DNA from: Mactromeris polynyma
Lineage: Eukaryota; Mollusca; Bivalvia; Venerida; Mactridae
Reading direction: 5' to 3'
Length of the DNA: 64,000 nucleotides
Assembly: GCA_032209605.1 (NCBI GenBank)
Contig: JASFXZ010000055.1
Location: 62,001-126,000 of the forward strand
In this document: in pieces, positions 1 through 12,329 of the stretch
Layout: each line of letters starts with the position of its first letter
Numbering within the stretch: the first letter of the stretch is position 1
Made by a program: the position numbers and the translations under genes
The notes under the pieces: model-generated
Seen by the model: the letters and a program-made list of their open reading frames with translations, nothing else
Told to the model about the DNA's origin: nothing
Database searches by the model: none

Positions 1-290
1 TATATAGCTAAGTAACTTAAAGCTTTTGTAATTTGGCTGCTGCTGAACTCTTGGTATTTTAATTGTTAACATATTAGAATCACTTTTGTAAATCTGACTT
101 AGTTGAATCTGTATATTTAATTTTAAGCATTTCAAATTTTCACTTAAACTATCTAGATAATATACAGTGGATGGTTCTTTGTCTGTTTGTATACTTGTTA
201 CCCAATGACTGTCACCATCAAAATGAATTTGCACACTCGGTGCTTTTTGATGAACAAATTTTTTATCTGTACTCCATATCTTCAACTTTA
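1..290 (-). pseudogene. Ulp1-like (C48) cysteine protease domain fragment
   Basis: Read on the minus strand this stretch stays open for about 95 codons without a start codon. It carries features of the Ulp1/SENP fold as found in mobile-element-associated proteins: an IHFDGDSHWVTS block (catalytic His in HWVT), then VYYLDSLSEN (Asp of the triad), then a VQQQ motif that normally precedes the catalytic Cys block (DCG). After VQQQP the sequence departs from the family and no DCG is visible before the window edge, so the nucleophile region is lost or lies outside. The N-terminal side is cut near 290 next to a LINE 3' end. Best read as a truncated relic, possibly from a transposon; a genuine exon running off the window cannot be excluded. 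Confidence 0.5.
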
Positions 291-295
291 TTATG

Positions 296-400
296 AATTC
301 ATTCATTCATTTATTGGCTAATTTGGCTTATTTAAGCCTTTGGCCATTTACAAATAACAATTATGGCAAAGACTTGCAATAGAGAACACAAGAAAAACAT
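296..400 (-). repeat. LINE 3'-end fragment
   Basis: After a short ATTC tandem run, the text 'ttattggc...gcctttggccatttacaaataa' closely resembles the start of the longer minus-strand LINE at 53.04 kb ('tttattggc...gcctttgaccatttacaaataa'). It is therefore a severely 5'-truncated copy of the same non-LTR family, keeping only the 3' UTR end and tail. No coding sequence remains. Confidence 0.6.
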
Positions 401-981
401 GAATAAATGATTAAAAATTAACATTCTATTTCTTATAATTAAAGTGTGCAAGCTATGAAAATAAAATCGCACTTAAGGGGATTGTAAAAAGGCAATTACA
501 ATTAATTAAATTTTTGTCAAATAATTGTATACTATAGCCTTTTCTTTTGATGTCCTAAGTTTGACTACAGAACAGTTTAGTGCTTCTTATTCATTTTTTT
601 ATTTATTTCATCAAACAGTAACATACTTAGTATAATACATCCCGGGTCCCGGCTATCGGTTATTGACCGTTGATAACTACGATATACATGTAGTTCAATT
701 TATCGATCATGGATTTTCCCACCAAAGTCCTGGATTTTCCCACCAAAGTCCCGGATTTTAGTCCCACCCCACTGATTTGCAGATTGGATTGGATCAGTCA
801 ATAGCTGACAATTCACACCTCTTATTAATGTTTCCTATTGACATTTTACTTTATCACCAATAATTAAGTCAACTTTGTCAACAAATATGTTGGCATACCT
901 AGCTGGTCTAGAAGTGCACATCACTAAATTAAAACAAGGCAATTAAATTACATCATTCTGTTTTGTGAATTTTGTTCAATT
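401..981. other. non-coding; 21-bp tandem pair at 710-751
   Basis: No gene was recognised. The only structure seen is a perfect 21-bp unit present twice head to tail (710-730 and 731-751, starting TGGATTTTCCCACC) next to a GC-richer patch at 640-660. Confidence 0.5.
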
Positions 982-1187
982 ATTATGTCTCCCTCCATAT
1001 ACTGGGGCGGGGAGGCATCTTGATGTTCAATTGTTGTGCTGTCTGTGTCACAAAGATTATGTATGGCTGTTCTCCTAAACTAGTGGTTGGATATTCACTA
1101 AAGTTTAACTTCTCATGAGTTATTGGTACCAGGCCTAGTTGTGCATTTTGTCGGAATATTTTTGACAGGGTTATGGGGAGACATAAT
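982..1187. repeat. MITE-like element with ATTATGTCTCCC termini
   Basis: The left end reads ATTATGTCTCCC and the right end GGGGAGACATAAT, inverted copies of one another about 205 bp apart. There is no coding capacity. This arrangement is typical of a short non-autonomous DNA element. The right terminus is continuous with the palindrome at 1179-1233. Confidence 0.5.
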
Positions 1188-1233
1188 TATATATTATATA
1201 TGCTTAAAGCATATATAATATATAATTATGTCT
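1179..1233. repeat. 55-bp perfect palindrome
   Basis: Two 27-base arms (1179-1205 and 1207-1233) are exact reverse complements around a single central A. The arm begins AGACATAATTAT and ends TATGCTT. It would form a very AT-rich cruciform or hairpin. It overlaps the right end of the MITE-like element, so it may be a fusion of two such termini head to head. Confidence 0.9.
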
Positions 1234-1704
1234 CTAAAGCCTTTTGTCCAAAAACAAGCTTTATTTAGGTAATAAACTTTATCAGTTTATTGAAGTCTCC
1301 CTTATAATCAAATTAATCATTGTGTAAAAAATGTGTGTAAGTTGTCTTACAATTAAGTCAGTAGTAGGTATCATCTGGATATTTAAAACAGTTGACGCTG
1401 TGGGCAAATGTGGCAGTATATTGCAATGTGAGGTCATGGAACAGTGATTTATTGTATTTTCTAGAGTTATTTCTTTCTACCAACCATATTACAGCAAACA
1501 AGTGGAATGCAATCTATATACTTAGAGCTGATTTCCTGATAGCTTGGCTCTAGTAAAATCAGACTCAGGTTCTTAAGATCTTGTAAGTAACCTGCTAAAC
1601 TGATAGAAATATCATTGTATGACATTAAGACTTTCAATGTATTTATTATGGTCTTTTGCAGATGATGCTGCTTTGGTAGTTACCTTGAGGTTAGTGTTGT
1701 CATC

Positions 1705-4700
1705 ATGGAGGATGATCTGTATATGGGGGAAGATTTCCCTGACTTGTCAGATATAGATGAAGATTTGTTACGAGCTTATCTAGAAGGCAATGAAGTCAGT
1801 CCAGAAATAGAAGAGCTGTTGAAAGGTGATTTTTTAAAATAATTTCATGACACAAATTCTATCTTATTTGGTCTCACATTGTCGTTGTTTTCCCTGCAAG
1901 TAAGAAAGCTATTGGAATTTGAATATTAATGCTCTACAAAATGTGCTATTACTTTTGAGATTGCAATATGCGGCTCATCACAATAATTATATTTCTACTC
2001 AGTTTTGTCCTGCAAATTTTGAAATTATTAACTACATGTATACAATCTCATTCTATTTACAGTATGTTCATTTATGCATAGAAAATTCATGTTAGCTCAT
2101 GACTGTTAAACATTAATGGACTGACAGTCACTGTATGTTCTGAGCATTTGTCATGTAGTATTTCTATGCTGGCTGAATTTTCAAAAGTTGGTAGTCAGAT
2201 TAATTTTGATAAACCAGAATGAAATTTTAATAATTTATAGCTTTTATGCTACCTACTCACATTGGTCTTGATTTCATAACTCCTGAAATATTTGAAATAC
2301 CTCTCATCTTTGATTGCGTGTTGTCTGCTTCCATTACTTGTGCTGTATTACCAATATAGGCCAAGCTTTATAATTGCATGTTATTGTTTATTTTAGCTTA
2401 TGGCCAGGATGCACCAGAGGCTTTGGCAAGAGTTACTGTGAACGAACTATGGGAGAATTGTCTATCTCCAACCTTCTCACAGACAATGGAAAACCTGATT
2501 CCATTACTCCTTCTCTGTTTTGTCTTCAAACTTGTCTGTTCTTTCTCTAAATCAGGTATAGCTTTCATTGTCTTAATTTTATTTGGTATTTCCAATGTAT
2601 ATCACTATATGAGCACTGCTATGGGATTTCCAACCTCTTCTTGAAGTGACGTCATTTCAAGGAAACGTAACATGTGATGTCACTATTTGCAAGCTGGAAA
2701 CAGTATTTAATCCATATGGTCACTTCGTTTTCATATTGCCATATGGGGCAACTATTGCTTACTGTCAGTTTATGATGTTTTCTGGAAATTACGTCACTTA
2801 TAGAAGAAGTTGGAAATCGTACAGCGGCGCTCATATGTGTAACAGTTGACTGAATGTTTTTATATCTCCTTTCGAAGACTTTGTTATTATGATTGTTTTG
2901 TTTGTTATTATTTGTTAATACAAATATATTCCAAATACTTGAGATTATAGCCAGCAAATTGTTAATGATTATTGTGAAGACTTACTATGTGATATTTTGA
3001 ATGTGGGTTCTTCTTACTCATGATCATGGTAAATAAATTGAATACACCATACTTGCCATAATTTGTGCACCTGCCCTATTTGACACCACATACATTATTT
3101 AAGAACAAACCTGTTATGACATTTGGAAAATTTTGTTGTTTTTCTGCAGCAGAAATCTAATTTTGAGCTCTAGATTAAGTGAATACAGGCTATATCAATA
3201 TGACATTTTGTTATGGCATGTCATTAGGACAAAGAAGGCACATATTTGTGTGTGTGTTTTTTTTTGTTCCTACACAAGGTTAAAATGCATCTGCTACTTA
3301 TATGAATAAACATTGCCGCTTTTGGTTTAATTCTTTGTGTGAATTGTTTTAATAAAATCTACATGTATTATTGATCTTATATAAAGCTTTAATCTCCTGT
3401 AGGATCTGACGACCAAGATATTCCCCCATGGTTGATACATTTATCAAGTTTGATGTTTGGTCTATTGGCTCTCCACATGTTCTTCCAGCGTAACTTGTTC
3501 TATCTCGTGCTGTGTAGTGCATTGGCTTATTTCGTGCTTGTCATCACGAACTGGAGAAATCGAGATTTCTGTGGAATCTCGATGTCAGTTTTTATTGTGG
3601 TATACTTAGTGGCATGGTGAGTGTAAAGATAATCATTTTTGCATATTTATTTGTTGTCAGTGTTTATTACCTTATTTGATCAATGTATGAGTTACTATGG
3701 CTCGTGAAAAATCTCTTAACTTAGAAGATTTGGAATGACGCAATTTTAGGCTTGTGTCACTTGGTGTTCAACTGTTAGCTAGTAAAAGATGAACATCGAT
3801 ATTTTTCAACACAGCTCCATACCGGATTGTGTCGAAATTCTTTTTTATTTACAAAATTATTTTGTATTTTTTCTGTTAAAAGAGAACACTTTGTTTGGTA
3901 TTCTGTGAAATTCTTAACTCACTCTCCTTTTTTGCGTTCAATATATCTACTAATTGTGGCTTGCTAATGAATTCTGAGGTTAATTTGTAATTTGTCACAG
4001 TAATTTAAATTCACATAAGTGGACTTGTATAACTGTTTTATTTATTTATAAATTTCAGTGAAATTTTGATGGAGAGTACAGTGTGGCACAGTATAAGAGG
4101 TACTTTTATCATAATTCATATGTTACCGTTGTGATTTTGTGTGACAGGCTTCTTAAAAATTATTATGAATTATATTTGATTAACCTCATTGTTTCTACAT
4201 TAAATTAAACTCCCTTCACTGTCTGCATATTAGCCTGGGTCCAGTACCCAATGTATAATATTACACGTTTATCTGGGTATATAGCTGCGATATTGACACC
4301 TTGGGGAACAATATATGCTATTTGGACACTATCTTGTCCAAGTGTTGAGAGTATATAGATAAATATATGTGCTACCTTCTAGTCAAAAATGAAACTCAAA
4401 CATTCAAGTTTACCAGTTGTAGTCTTGGAAAAACTTCTGGTTGTGAACGCTACTAATACACTGTAAATATGAGCTCTGCATCAAAACAGTATTATTTCCC
4501 CTTAAACTCTGCATGGCTTCTACAAAGGGTAATACAAAGATATGTGGTCTCACGTAATAGTTTGAAACAGTTTGTACATATTTTATACTTATTACACAAA
4601 ATACCAAAATTGGTACATTGTTAGAACAACTATAAATAAAATCTGTGTCGTTACTTTATCTGATGTCATAACAATTTTCAGGGGCTCAAATTATCCTGTC

Positions 4701-7700
4701 AATGAAGATTATTGGTGTTGCATTTGACCTCAGCAATGGAACAATGATTGGATTTCCGGACATATTTGCATATTTTGGGTACAATTTCTGTGTGGGTACT
4801 GTGATATTTGGACCATGGGTCAGTTTTACAGAATACAAACATATTCTTTCTCAACACAAAAGACCGATGGTAAGTCAATAAATACAAGATTACTTTTGAT
4901 ATGTTTTGTAATGGTTCAATTTGAAAAATATCCTGCAACTAAGAAATCAATTGTAGATATGTTTCTTGTTTAAATGTCTACAATTATATCATTTCTGAAT
5001 GTTTGGCTTGTATTCAACCCTTGTAAAATTAAATTGGTTAAGATTAAATCATTTCATTTTTACTCTTTCACCTTGATAATTACTTCATGCTTTTTATTTT
5101 GTAGAGGAATATAACATTATGCCGTAGTCCATTTGTCTTTGCATAGTAATATGCTAACAGTTTTGAATGATTGTCTTGTTGCATTCTTTAGCCATCCACT
5201 TTATTCATGTACTGTTATTTAGTCGTTGGAATGTCATTTGCTGACTGTAGATATGCTCTCTTATTGTAGTAATATGGTAATTCATAAAATTTCATTTGAA
5301 ATAGGCTCTAAATTAAGAGCCTAAATCGATGTTTTGGCTTTAAAAGGAAGAAAAGCATGTATTTAGCAGGGCCTCCTCTGGGTTTTTTAGACTTGTCGCC
5401 AACATTTTCGCCACTTAAGAAAAGTTGGAGCCACTTTAGAGCCACTTTAGAGCCAAAAGTAGCCAAAGTTTCCAGCCATGTTTAAGAACATGAAAATGAT
5501 TCATTTTTAAGTAGTCTTCAAAAAACAACAACAAAAATGTGAAACTTCTATATTTAATGCTGCATCATATATCATCAGTATATAATAAAAGTATACATAA
5601 ACACAACTTGTCACATAAAAAGCACATTTACATCTGAACATAAACATAAAATCTATTAGTCAAAACCAGTAAAATAGCAAATAGTCAAGGGTACACAAGC
5701 CAATTTACATCTGAACATAAACATAAAATCTATCAGTCAAAACCAGTAAAATAGCAAATAGTCAAGGGTACACAAGCTAATGAACAGAGGCACACCTAGG
5801 CAGACCAATAGGACAGTGAATGAAGTTACTTAAGTATTCTACGGGCCTTCATGGATTTCCATTTCTGAAAGGCTGCCCCAAAATCAAAGTTGACCAAACC
5901 AGGACCATCAATGGAAAATCTCATCAGGTTGTTAAGGGCCGAGACTGATAGAGAGTTTCGTAAGCAGGTTTTAACAATATTCTGCTTACTGAACCCCCGT
6001 TATATATAGAATATGAGAATGAGCTGTCATGAACTTATATAAGCAAGAGAAGTTCTAAATTGATGAGATTCTTTTGTATATTTGAACAGTTTAAATAAAT
6101 TAGTTTTATTATCAGACTTCAATATTTCTATTTTTTATGCATGCTTGGTCTAACATTATATAGTTATACCTTTGATTTTTGCGTGCTTCGTCACAGATTC
6201 CTTTTTAAGAACATTACAGCCTGTTACAAAGGAATTAGAATTTTGGGCCTGAATACATATGTCACAAAACATTTCCTTAGATTGTGCATCATATCTTAAC
6301 CAAACATGGCCAATTTTCCAAACGTCTTTGAATTTTCTTACAGGATAATTTTGAATTTTGGCAAATTTAGAAGGTGGAGTTGAACACTCATCTAAAAGTC
6401 TCTTAGAAGCCATGATGGCAACTGATACATTTCCAAATTTTACGAGACATTTTAAGCAAAATGGCCAGGACAGCAATTAAGTTAATTAAAAAATGCTTTT
6501 CGCACCCATTGTTTAACATTATTGAGATCGTATAAGTTAAGGGATTATCACAAAAAAGTGTGCAATAAACATCGTAATTACTAAAAAAGTTGACAACAAC
6601 CGCACGTTACAAACAAGCCTGTCGGTCTTTTTGACTAAACCAATCGCCCATTTTGTCTTTAAAGTCGGTCATAATTGTATTTAATAAGGGGATCATCGAC
6701 AAACATCAAATATACACGCTGCCGGATGTTTTCATAATGATTAATCAGCCGATCACACATACTTACGCAATTATCTTCTCAAAGTGTCATCCGAAATCAA
6801 TTACCCGATTTGACAGTACACTGACTGGACTGGTTATCGGTTTTATCACGGTTAACGCTTAGTAAAACGCAGGTAAAACGCGCGAATCGAATCCAATTCT
6901 TAAGCCGCTTATATCGTTAATAAAAACAAATATTACGACGGGTGAAAAAGTATGCGCCACTTATTTTCGCCAACTTGTAAAATTTAGCGCCAGATTCTCA
7001 AAATTATCGCAAATGGCGACATTGGCGATCGACAGCGGAGGCCCTGATTTAGAGTAAGATTTGAAATTGATTGTGGAATTATTTTATGATTTATCTATTT
7101 TTATTTGACTTTTGTTGACCTTTTTTTTCAGAAAATGTTTTGGATACTAAAAGTGATGTTTAGTTTAACATGTGCTCTACTTTGTGTTATGTGCTCTACA
7201 TGTCTGGTACACTGGTTGATTCTGGACAATAATTTTAAGTAAGTATTCACTTGACACACAAACTCCATAGCACAGTCATCATTATCATTGGATATCTACC
7301 AAGTGTAGTGTACATGGTAGTTAAAGGAAGGAATTTCTTTTCTTGAAGCTCTGAGATTCAATTTGTAATGTAATGAGTTGTGGCCCTTTTATTTGAAATT
7401 ATTTGGAAAACCTTAAAACTCTCTGAAACCAGGAATCAGAATTCAGGGTAATGTGGCAGAATTCATTTGTTTTAGATCCAGTTCATAAATAACTTAACAT
7501 ACTAAGTTGGTAAAAACGTGACTGTTAGGGAGAGCCGCTGTTTTCACTTTATGACTTGATAATTTGAGAATAGTTAATAACTTATGTATTTTCTTCACCT
7601 TTGATTCATGGGGAAAAGTTTAAAGTTGTAGAAAAAAAGCTAATTATTTATACTGGTTAAAATCATTGATGACTCTTTGCATTATGTTTTACTTGTGCTG

Positions 7701-10700
7701 TCACTGATACAATCGATATATTAATGATTTTTTTTTCGTTTATCAATATTTGATACACACTTTATAATATATATTATGGCGGGAATATACAGGAGAATGG
7801 GTACAGTAAAAACTGTACCAAGTTTTTGTAGAATGACCTTACTTGATTGCATTTTAACCCTCAATTCTATATAGTGTTGTACTTTAACATGTACAATGTA
7901 TTGTTGTATTACAGATGGATTGTAGCTTACAGAGATGCCCAGTCTTTCAGATTCAGTCATTACTTCATAAGTTTTCTCTCAGAAGTCACTGTTATACTCA
8001 CTGGATTAGGGGCAACACATGTCAATGATGACGTAAGGTGGTATGTACATGGTGCTTTAGTATATTTAAAGTGTTTGTGGACTTTTGTTACACATTTCCA
8101 TAGATATATAGCTAAACATGTTGCTTTTCTGGTAAGACATTTATATTTTGTCATGTTGAAATTAAGTATGTATGTACAAATGTTCTCAAAAACAGGAAGC
8201 TGCTATGAAAAGTGCACATGTTTATGACAAGCTAGGGATATATGCTGGTATAGTGGACCACAAATTAGTTCCACTTGAATCCGTTAACAATGAAAAATTG
8301 CAAAGTGCTCCCTGAATCGAGGTTTTTGTCGTCCTAAATAACATATAGGGAAGCATCACAGACACACGGACATGTTGGTGATGTACATTACCACCCTTGA
8401 TATATGCATCAGAATACAACATGAATAATTGGAGTTAAGAGAAAAAAACATCAATTATAAACAACATCTAGGAGAACATTGAGTTACGCCTATATTTATG
8501 TCTTTATCTTTTGCCATTTCAGGGATCTGAGAGTTAGTAAACCATATCATATAGAAATGCCTAGATCTTTAGTTGAAGTGGTCACAAATTGGAATCTCCC
8601 AATGCATAATTGGCTCAAAAATTGTAAGATGTTAAAGATTTACTTTTTTGGCAACACACAGATGTTTATGTCCTATCCATCTTTTATTAAACTCTTATGT
8701 TGACTTGTAATTATTTTCAATATCAGTAAAGAAGATTTAGAAATGAAATTTGTAGAATTTGTAACTTGCAAACATCATTTTTATGTGTTGAAAGAAATGT
8801 CTCCATATTATGGCTCTCTTGTGTATATTGGGGAATCTAGCTCCGTAACTGTCAGATTTCTAAATCCTAAAAACGTCATATTTGTAGTACTATGTTGGAT
8901 AGTTAATGTGATAATCTTTGATTTTGGTTCAAGATATGTATATTTGTCTTGATTTGGTTAGCATTCTAATGATTCTATTCTATTCTTTTTTCAGATGTTT
9001 TTAAGTCTGCCCGTCCTCTTGGAAATTTTGCTGCTGTTTTTCTAACTTATGTTGCAAGTGCTCTTTTACATGTAAGTACATGTATATAAACTTATTAATT
9101 AAATATGTTATTAATTGGTAGTTTTTGCCAAAAAAATATTAACAAGTGGATGAATTTTGTATCCTTGTACAGTTCTAATTTATTAATGCGCATTAAAAAT
9201 TGTGTAAATCTTACTTCATAAAAAGTCATGTTAGTGTGAGCAAAATGGTTGTTTATTTCCTGTTTTTCTTAACAATGCTTCATTTGCTGACAACGACTGG
9301 TACCGCTCCTAAAGTATCTCCCATTATATTCTACTGGCACAATATCTTTAAATGTAAATATCCTACAATTCCCTTTTTGTATTCTGCCATTTCATGTGAG
9401 ATAAATGACCTGAGCTGTCAACGCACCATAAAACAACATTTATTCATTCTTTATCCTACAATTCATAGATTTTCATATATCTACTGATACAATATAACAG
9501 CCTTTCCTATGTTATATGCTGAAAACAGGCTTAATCGTACATGAAATTGTTCATACATTTAGTCATAATCGATATATGGACAGCAAGATTCCACTTAGTA
9601 GATGGCTCAGATTTCCTTTGTATATTTTCAGGGTTTGAATTTTCAATTGGCAGCAGTATTGTTATCATTAGGTGTATACACATATGTAGAATTTGGTAAG
9701 TTTTTGCACTTTTCTTGATATAGTAATATAATTCCCTATTCATTTGGTACAATCTTATTTGAAATTACTCGAGTTTGATGCACTCCACAAGGATCAGTGT
9801 ACAGTGATTCTATATTGGCTTTCTTGTTTTGTGGTATGTCATGTTAGTTATGAAACTTGTGAAATATAAAAAGTAATTGACCATGGCCCGTATTCACAAA
9901 CATTTTAAGACTGAATTTCAGACTAAGACTTTAAAATGCTACATTTTCATTTTGTTCCTACGTTATTATTACTGAATATATTTTAATAAAACATGGCAAT
10001 AGTGTAGAGTGAGTAAACAGAAATATTCAGGCAAAAAACTATCTGTTTAAATAGAATGAAAACGTAAATTTATTTTTTGCAATTTTAAAGTCCAAGTCTG
10101 AGATTTAATCTTAGAATGTTTGTGAATACAGGCCCTGGCCTCGATTTTGCAAAGGTCTGTATTGTGATATGTCTCAAACTTTAATTTTTTAGAACTTCCT
10201 GTTTGAGTTGTAGACATTGATTGTGTAGGTAATGAAATGGTGAAGTAACAAGCCAGAGTTAGGCCAGAAGGCACCACATTCAATTGTGACTATTAGTTGC
10301 ATATTTTTTACGATACATGAATTTTTAATCTAGAGAAAAATCTCAGTATGAAACTAGAGCCTGGTAATATTTTACAGATAACTGGATATTTCATTGATAA
10401 AATATGATTTTGTAGAAGTTCTGTAAATTTCCTGATGAGTTACATGATAAAAGAGGATTGTGTTTCATTTTTGTTGTGATGAACTTTGCTTGTAAAGGCT
10501 TATTTTTAGGTTTCAGCCAATTAAATAAACAAAGAAATTAGCTAAAACATAAAGATGCTCATTGTCTCGTCTTTGCTCTATTTTCAGTATTTCGAAACAA
10601 GTTATCATATATATTTAATGCCTGTATAAAGGCTAGAAAATGCAAGGATGGCTGCGGACATAGATATAAAAATGTGAGTATAATGTATTTATATATAAAA

Positions 10701-11520
10701 ACTTACATGGCCTGTTTGGAGATTGTTTAGTGTTTATAACCATACAACTACATTCTGTATTAGCTGTTTCACAAATGAAAAATTCTTTATTATGCATAGT
10801 GGTCATGGGGTAGACTGCCCGACTTCTGATCGAATTCAACTTTGGGTGAGCTTGAATCATAAACTTCACAATTGTGAAATTAGACTGTGATCAACTTGTA
10901 GCCTTAATGTATGGTAGATATGATTTATGCTTACCACATACTATGTTCTTTAATTTTAATGCAGTCAGTTTTTAAATATACATTACCTGTAGCTATGAAT
11001 AGGACATAACAATAAACATTCTTTGTGTTTTTCAGAATAATCCATACGTAATAGCAGCAAATGTACTGTTTGGATTTGTTGCTGTATTTCACTTGGCATA
11101 CCTTGGTCTAATGTTCGATACAAGTGCCCAAGAGGAATCGGTAAGTGTGACTTTTTCATTCAACATTTCTGTTGCCAACCTGTAGAAAATAAAGTTCTGT
11201 AAGATTGTGCTATAGTCTGTACACCACATCAATGAAAGTTATTTTTAGGTTCGTTCCTTTGTATCAATAAACAAACATTTATACAATTTTTTTGACATTA
11301 AAGACTGGATTCGGATTGTGATTTTGGTATAGAATTGAAATTTTGAATTCATTATTTGTGTCTTGATTCAGACTATATACACAGGAAATGTATTTTAAAT
11401 TTATATGTCTTATATTTTCAGGGATATAATATGGAGCACACTTTGAAGAAGTGGTCTTCACTGAGCTACCTGAGCCACTGGGTTGTCATAGGAACATTTT
11501 TGTTTCATTTAATGATCTGA
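1705..11520 (+). CDS. PORCN: Protein-serine O-palmitoleoyltransferase porcupine (13 coding exons)
   Basis: Porcupine is the MBOAT-family ER membrane enzyme that attaches palmitoleate to a conserved Wnt serine, needed for Wnt secretion. Exons: 1705-1825, 2397-2555, 3403-3616, 4059-4099, 4682-4869, 7132-7238, 7915-8040, 8523-8623, 8995-9071, 9632-9695, 10588-10673, 11036-11140, 11422-11520. All junctions are GT-AG and in phase, giving 1488 nt and 495 residues (vertebrate PORCN about 460). Diagnostic blocks: [37 protein letters not shown] (Asn343), [10 protein letters not shown] (catalytic His378), [10 protein letters not shown], and a [12 protein letters not shown] terminus. Many hydrophobic segments fit a multipass enzyme. 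An acidic 40-residue N-terminal extension is encoded by exon 1; an acceptor at 1660-1661 implies an upstream 5' UTR exon. The exon 7 donor (8041) was chosen over GTAAGG at 8033 because only it keeps frame and the conserved Trp. The transposon-derived insertions seen lie in introns. Confidence 0.93.
2609..2833. repeat. MITE in PORCN intron 2 (family shared with 34.57 kb)
   Basis: An element of about 225 bp with long imperfect terminal inverted repeats: left end TGAGCACTGCTATGGGATTT, right end the inverse of TGAGCGCCGCTGTACGATTT. Internal blocks such as GTGACGTCA occur near both ends. A second copy lies in opposite orientation at 34568-34797 inside a protease intron. Outer TAT/ATA flanks suggest a TA-type target site. 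Small ORFs here are by-products. Confidence 0.75.
5626..5779. repeat. 77-bp tandem duplication inside the hAT element
   Basis: Two head-to-tail copies of 77 bp (5626-5702 and 5703-5779, each starting ATTTACATCTGAACATAAAC) differ at only a couple of positions, so the duplication is recent relative to the element. Confidence 0.9.
5826..5998 (-). pseudogene. hAT transposase C-terminal tail (ZNF862-like)
   Basis: A minus-strand reading frame of about 56 codons ending at TAA (5826-5828) contains [17 protein letters not shown], then [17 protein letters not shown]. This matches the extreme C-terminus (dimerisation region) of the ZNF862/KRAB-A-like group of hAT-derived proteins. No start codon and no catalytic core are present; it is the far end of the same decayed transposase as 6156-6476. 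Confidence 0.6.
6156..6476 (-). pseudogene. hAT transposase N-terminus with TTF-type zinc finger
   Basis: A 106-codon minus-strand ORF; the likely natural start is the internal Met of MASKRLLDE. The C-terminal half has the pattern [11 protein letters not shown], then [19 protein letters not shown], characteristic of the TTF/BED-like zinc finger at the front of ZNF862-like hAT transposases. The ORF ends where the element's internal deletion begins. It is not a PORCN exon (opposite strand, inside TIR boundaries). Confidence 0.65.
9885..10134. repeat. MITE in PORCN intron 10
   Basis: A 250-bp element with long inverted ends: left GGCCCGTATTCACAAACATT, right the inverse of GGCCTGTATTCACAAACATT. 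It is internally AT-rich with no coding capacity. The two ends can pair over roughly 40 bp with mismatches. Confidence 0.8.
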
Positions 11521-12329
11521 TTTTTATAAAATCAAAACGCTTTGAATTGCTGTGGGGTCAACATGGGAATTCATGAGAATATATTACTTCCAGGATATAA
11601 TAGTGCTTATATTGCAGTGTTGCATTGTTGATGTTAATGCCTTACCAAATAATCCTATTAAGCCAAAATTGACTGTCAGAGGAATTTTATTGTGTTGTTG
11701 GAGGTCACATGGAAGATTGTGTCATCCAAATTGTGCGGCCTCAAAACGGATGTATCATCGTAACCTACACACCAAAAAAGTTTGTACTTAAGTGAGAAAA
11801 TATTGAAGTCGGTATTAAACCTTTCTGTATCTTTTTTTGTAACTCGAGCTTTGTTACTGCTTTATATCCATGTATCAGGACTGTATTTTGAATTTGAGTC
11901 TGTAATTTATATTATATACTATTTCCTACTTAAGGTACCCTTTAATTCTCTCTTTTTGTTTTAGTTTTGTTAAAACATTATTTCATCAGTCTACTTCAAG
12001 TTCAACAAGCTGTTTATCTCTGTGTTTATAGTCCTTATGCTAAAACGTTTAAGTACACAATCATTGCAATCGTATATTTGATACTGTTAACTTAGAAATG
12101 TTCAGAAAAAAACGTGTATCACGTTTTACTAACGCTGACATTTTCATGGCTATTATTATTCAGGATTCCAGGAATCTATAGAGGCCATTTATTTTACATG
12201 AACAACTTATTTAATGAAATGCAAGTCATGTTTGATTCTGAGCACATGGGGTCAAACTCTATGTCGGTTTTTAAAAAAACGATGGCTGCGAGTAGAGGAG
12301 CATGGTCACATTCTATATATGTATGTAGT
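11521..12329 (+). other. Probable PORCN 3' UTR and downstream DNA
   Basis: Follows the PORCN stop codon. No canonical AATAAA was seen close by; a weaker ATTAAA occurs at about 11814-11819. No other gene was recognised. Confidence 0.4.

Larger units (their letters stand above)
5367..7046 (-). mobile_element. Internally deleted hAT-like transposon in PORCN intron 5
   Basis: The element has inverted termini CAGGGCCTCCTCTG (left) and, inverted, CAGGGCCTCCGCTG (right), typical of hAT elements, directly flanked by an identical ATTTAG at 5361-5366 and 7047-7052. That repeat is 6 bp rather than the usual 8. On the minus strand it keeps a TTF-type zinc-finger N-terminus (6156-6476) and a transposase C-terminal tail (5826-5998), while the catalytic middle is gone, so it is non-autonomous. 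It sits antisense to PORCN. Confidence 0.8.

Noticed and set aside
8033..8040. PORCN exon 7 ending at GTAAGG (8033)
   Set aside because: Breaks the frame into exon 8; ending at 8040 before GTATGT keeps frame and the conserved Trp-Asp-Leu.
10795..10850. tRNA-like text in PORCN intron 11
   Set aside because: A-box similarity only; B box degenerate and no acceptor stem.
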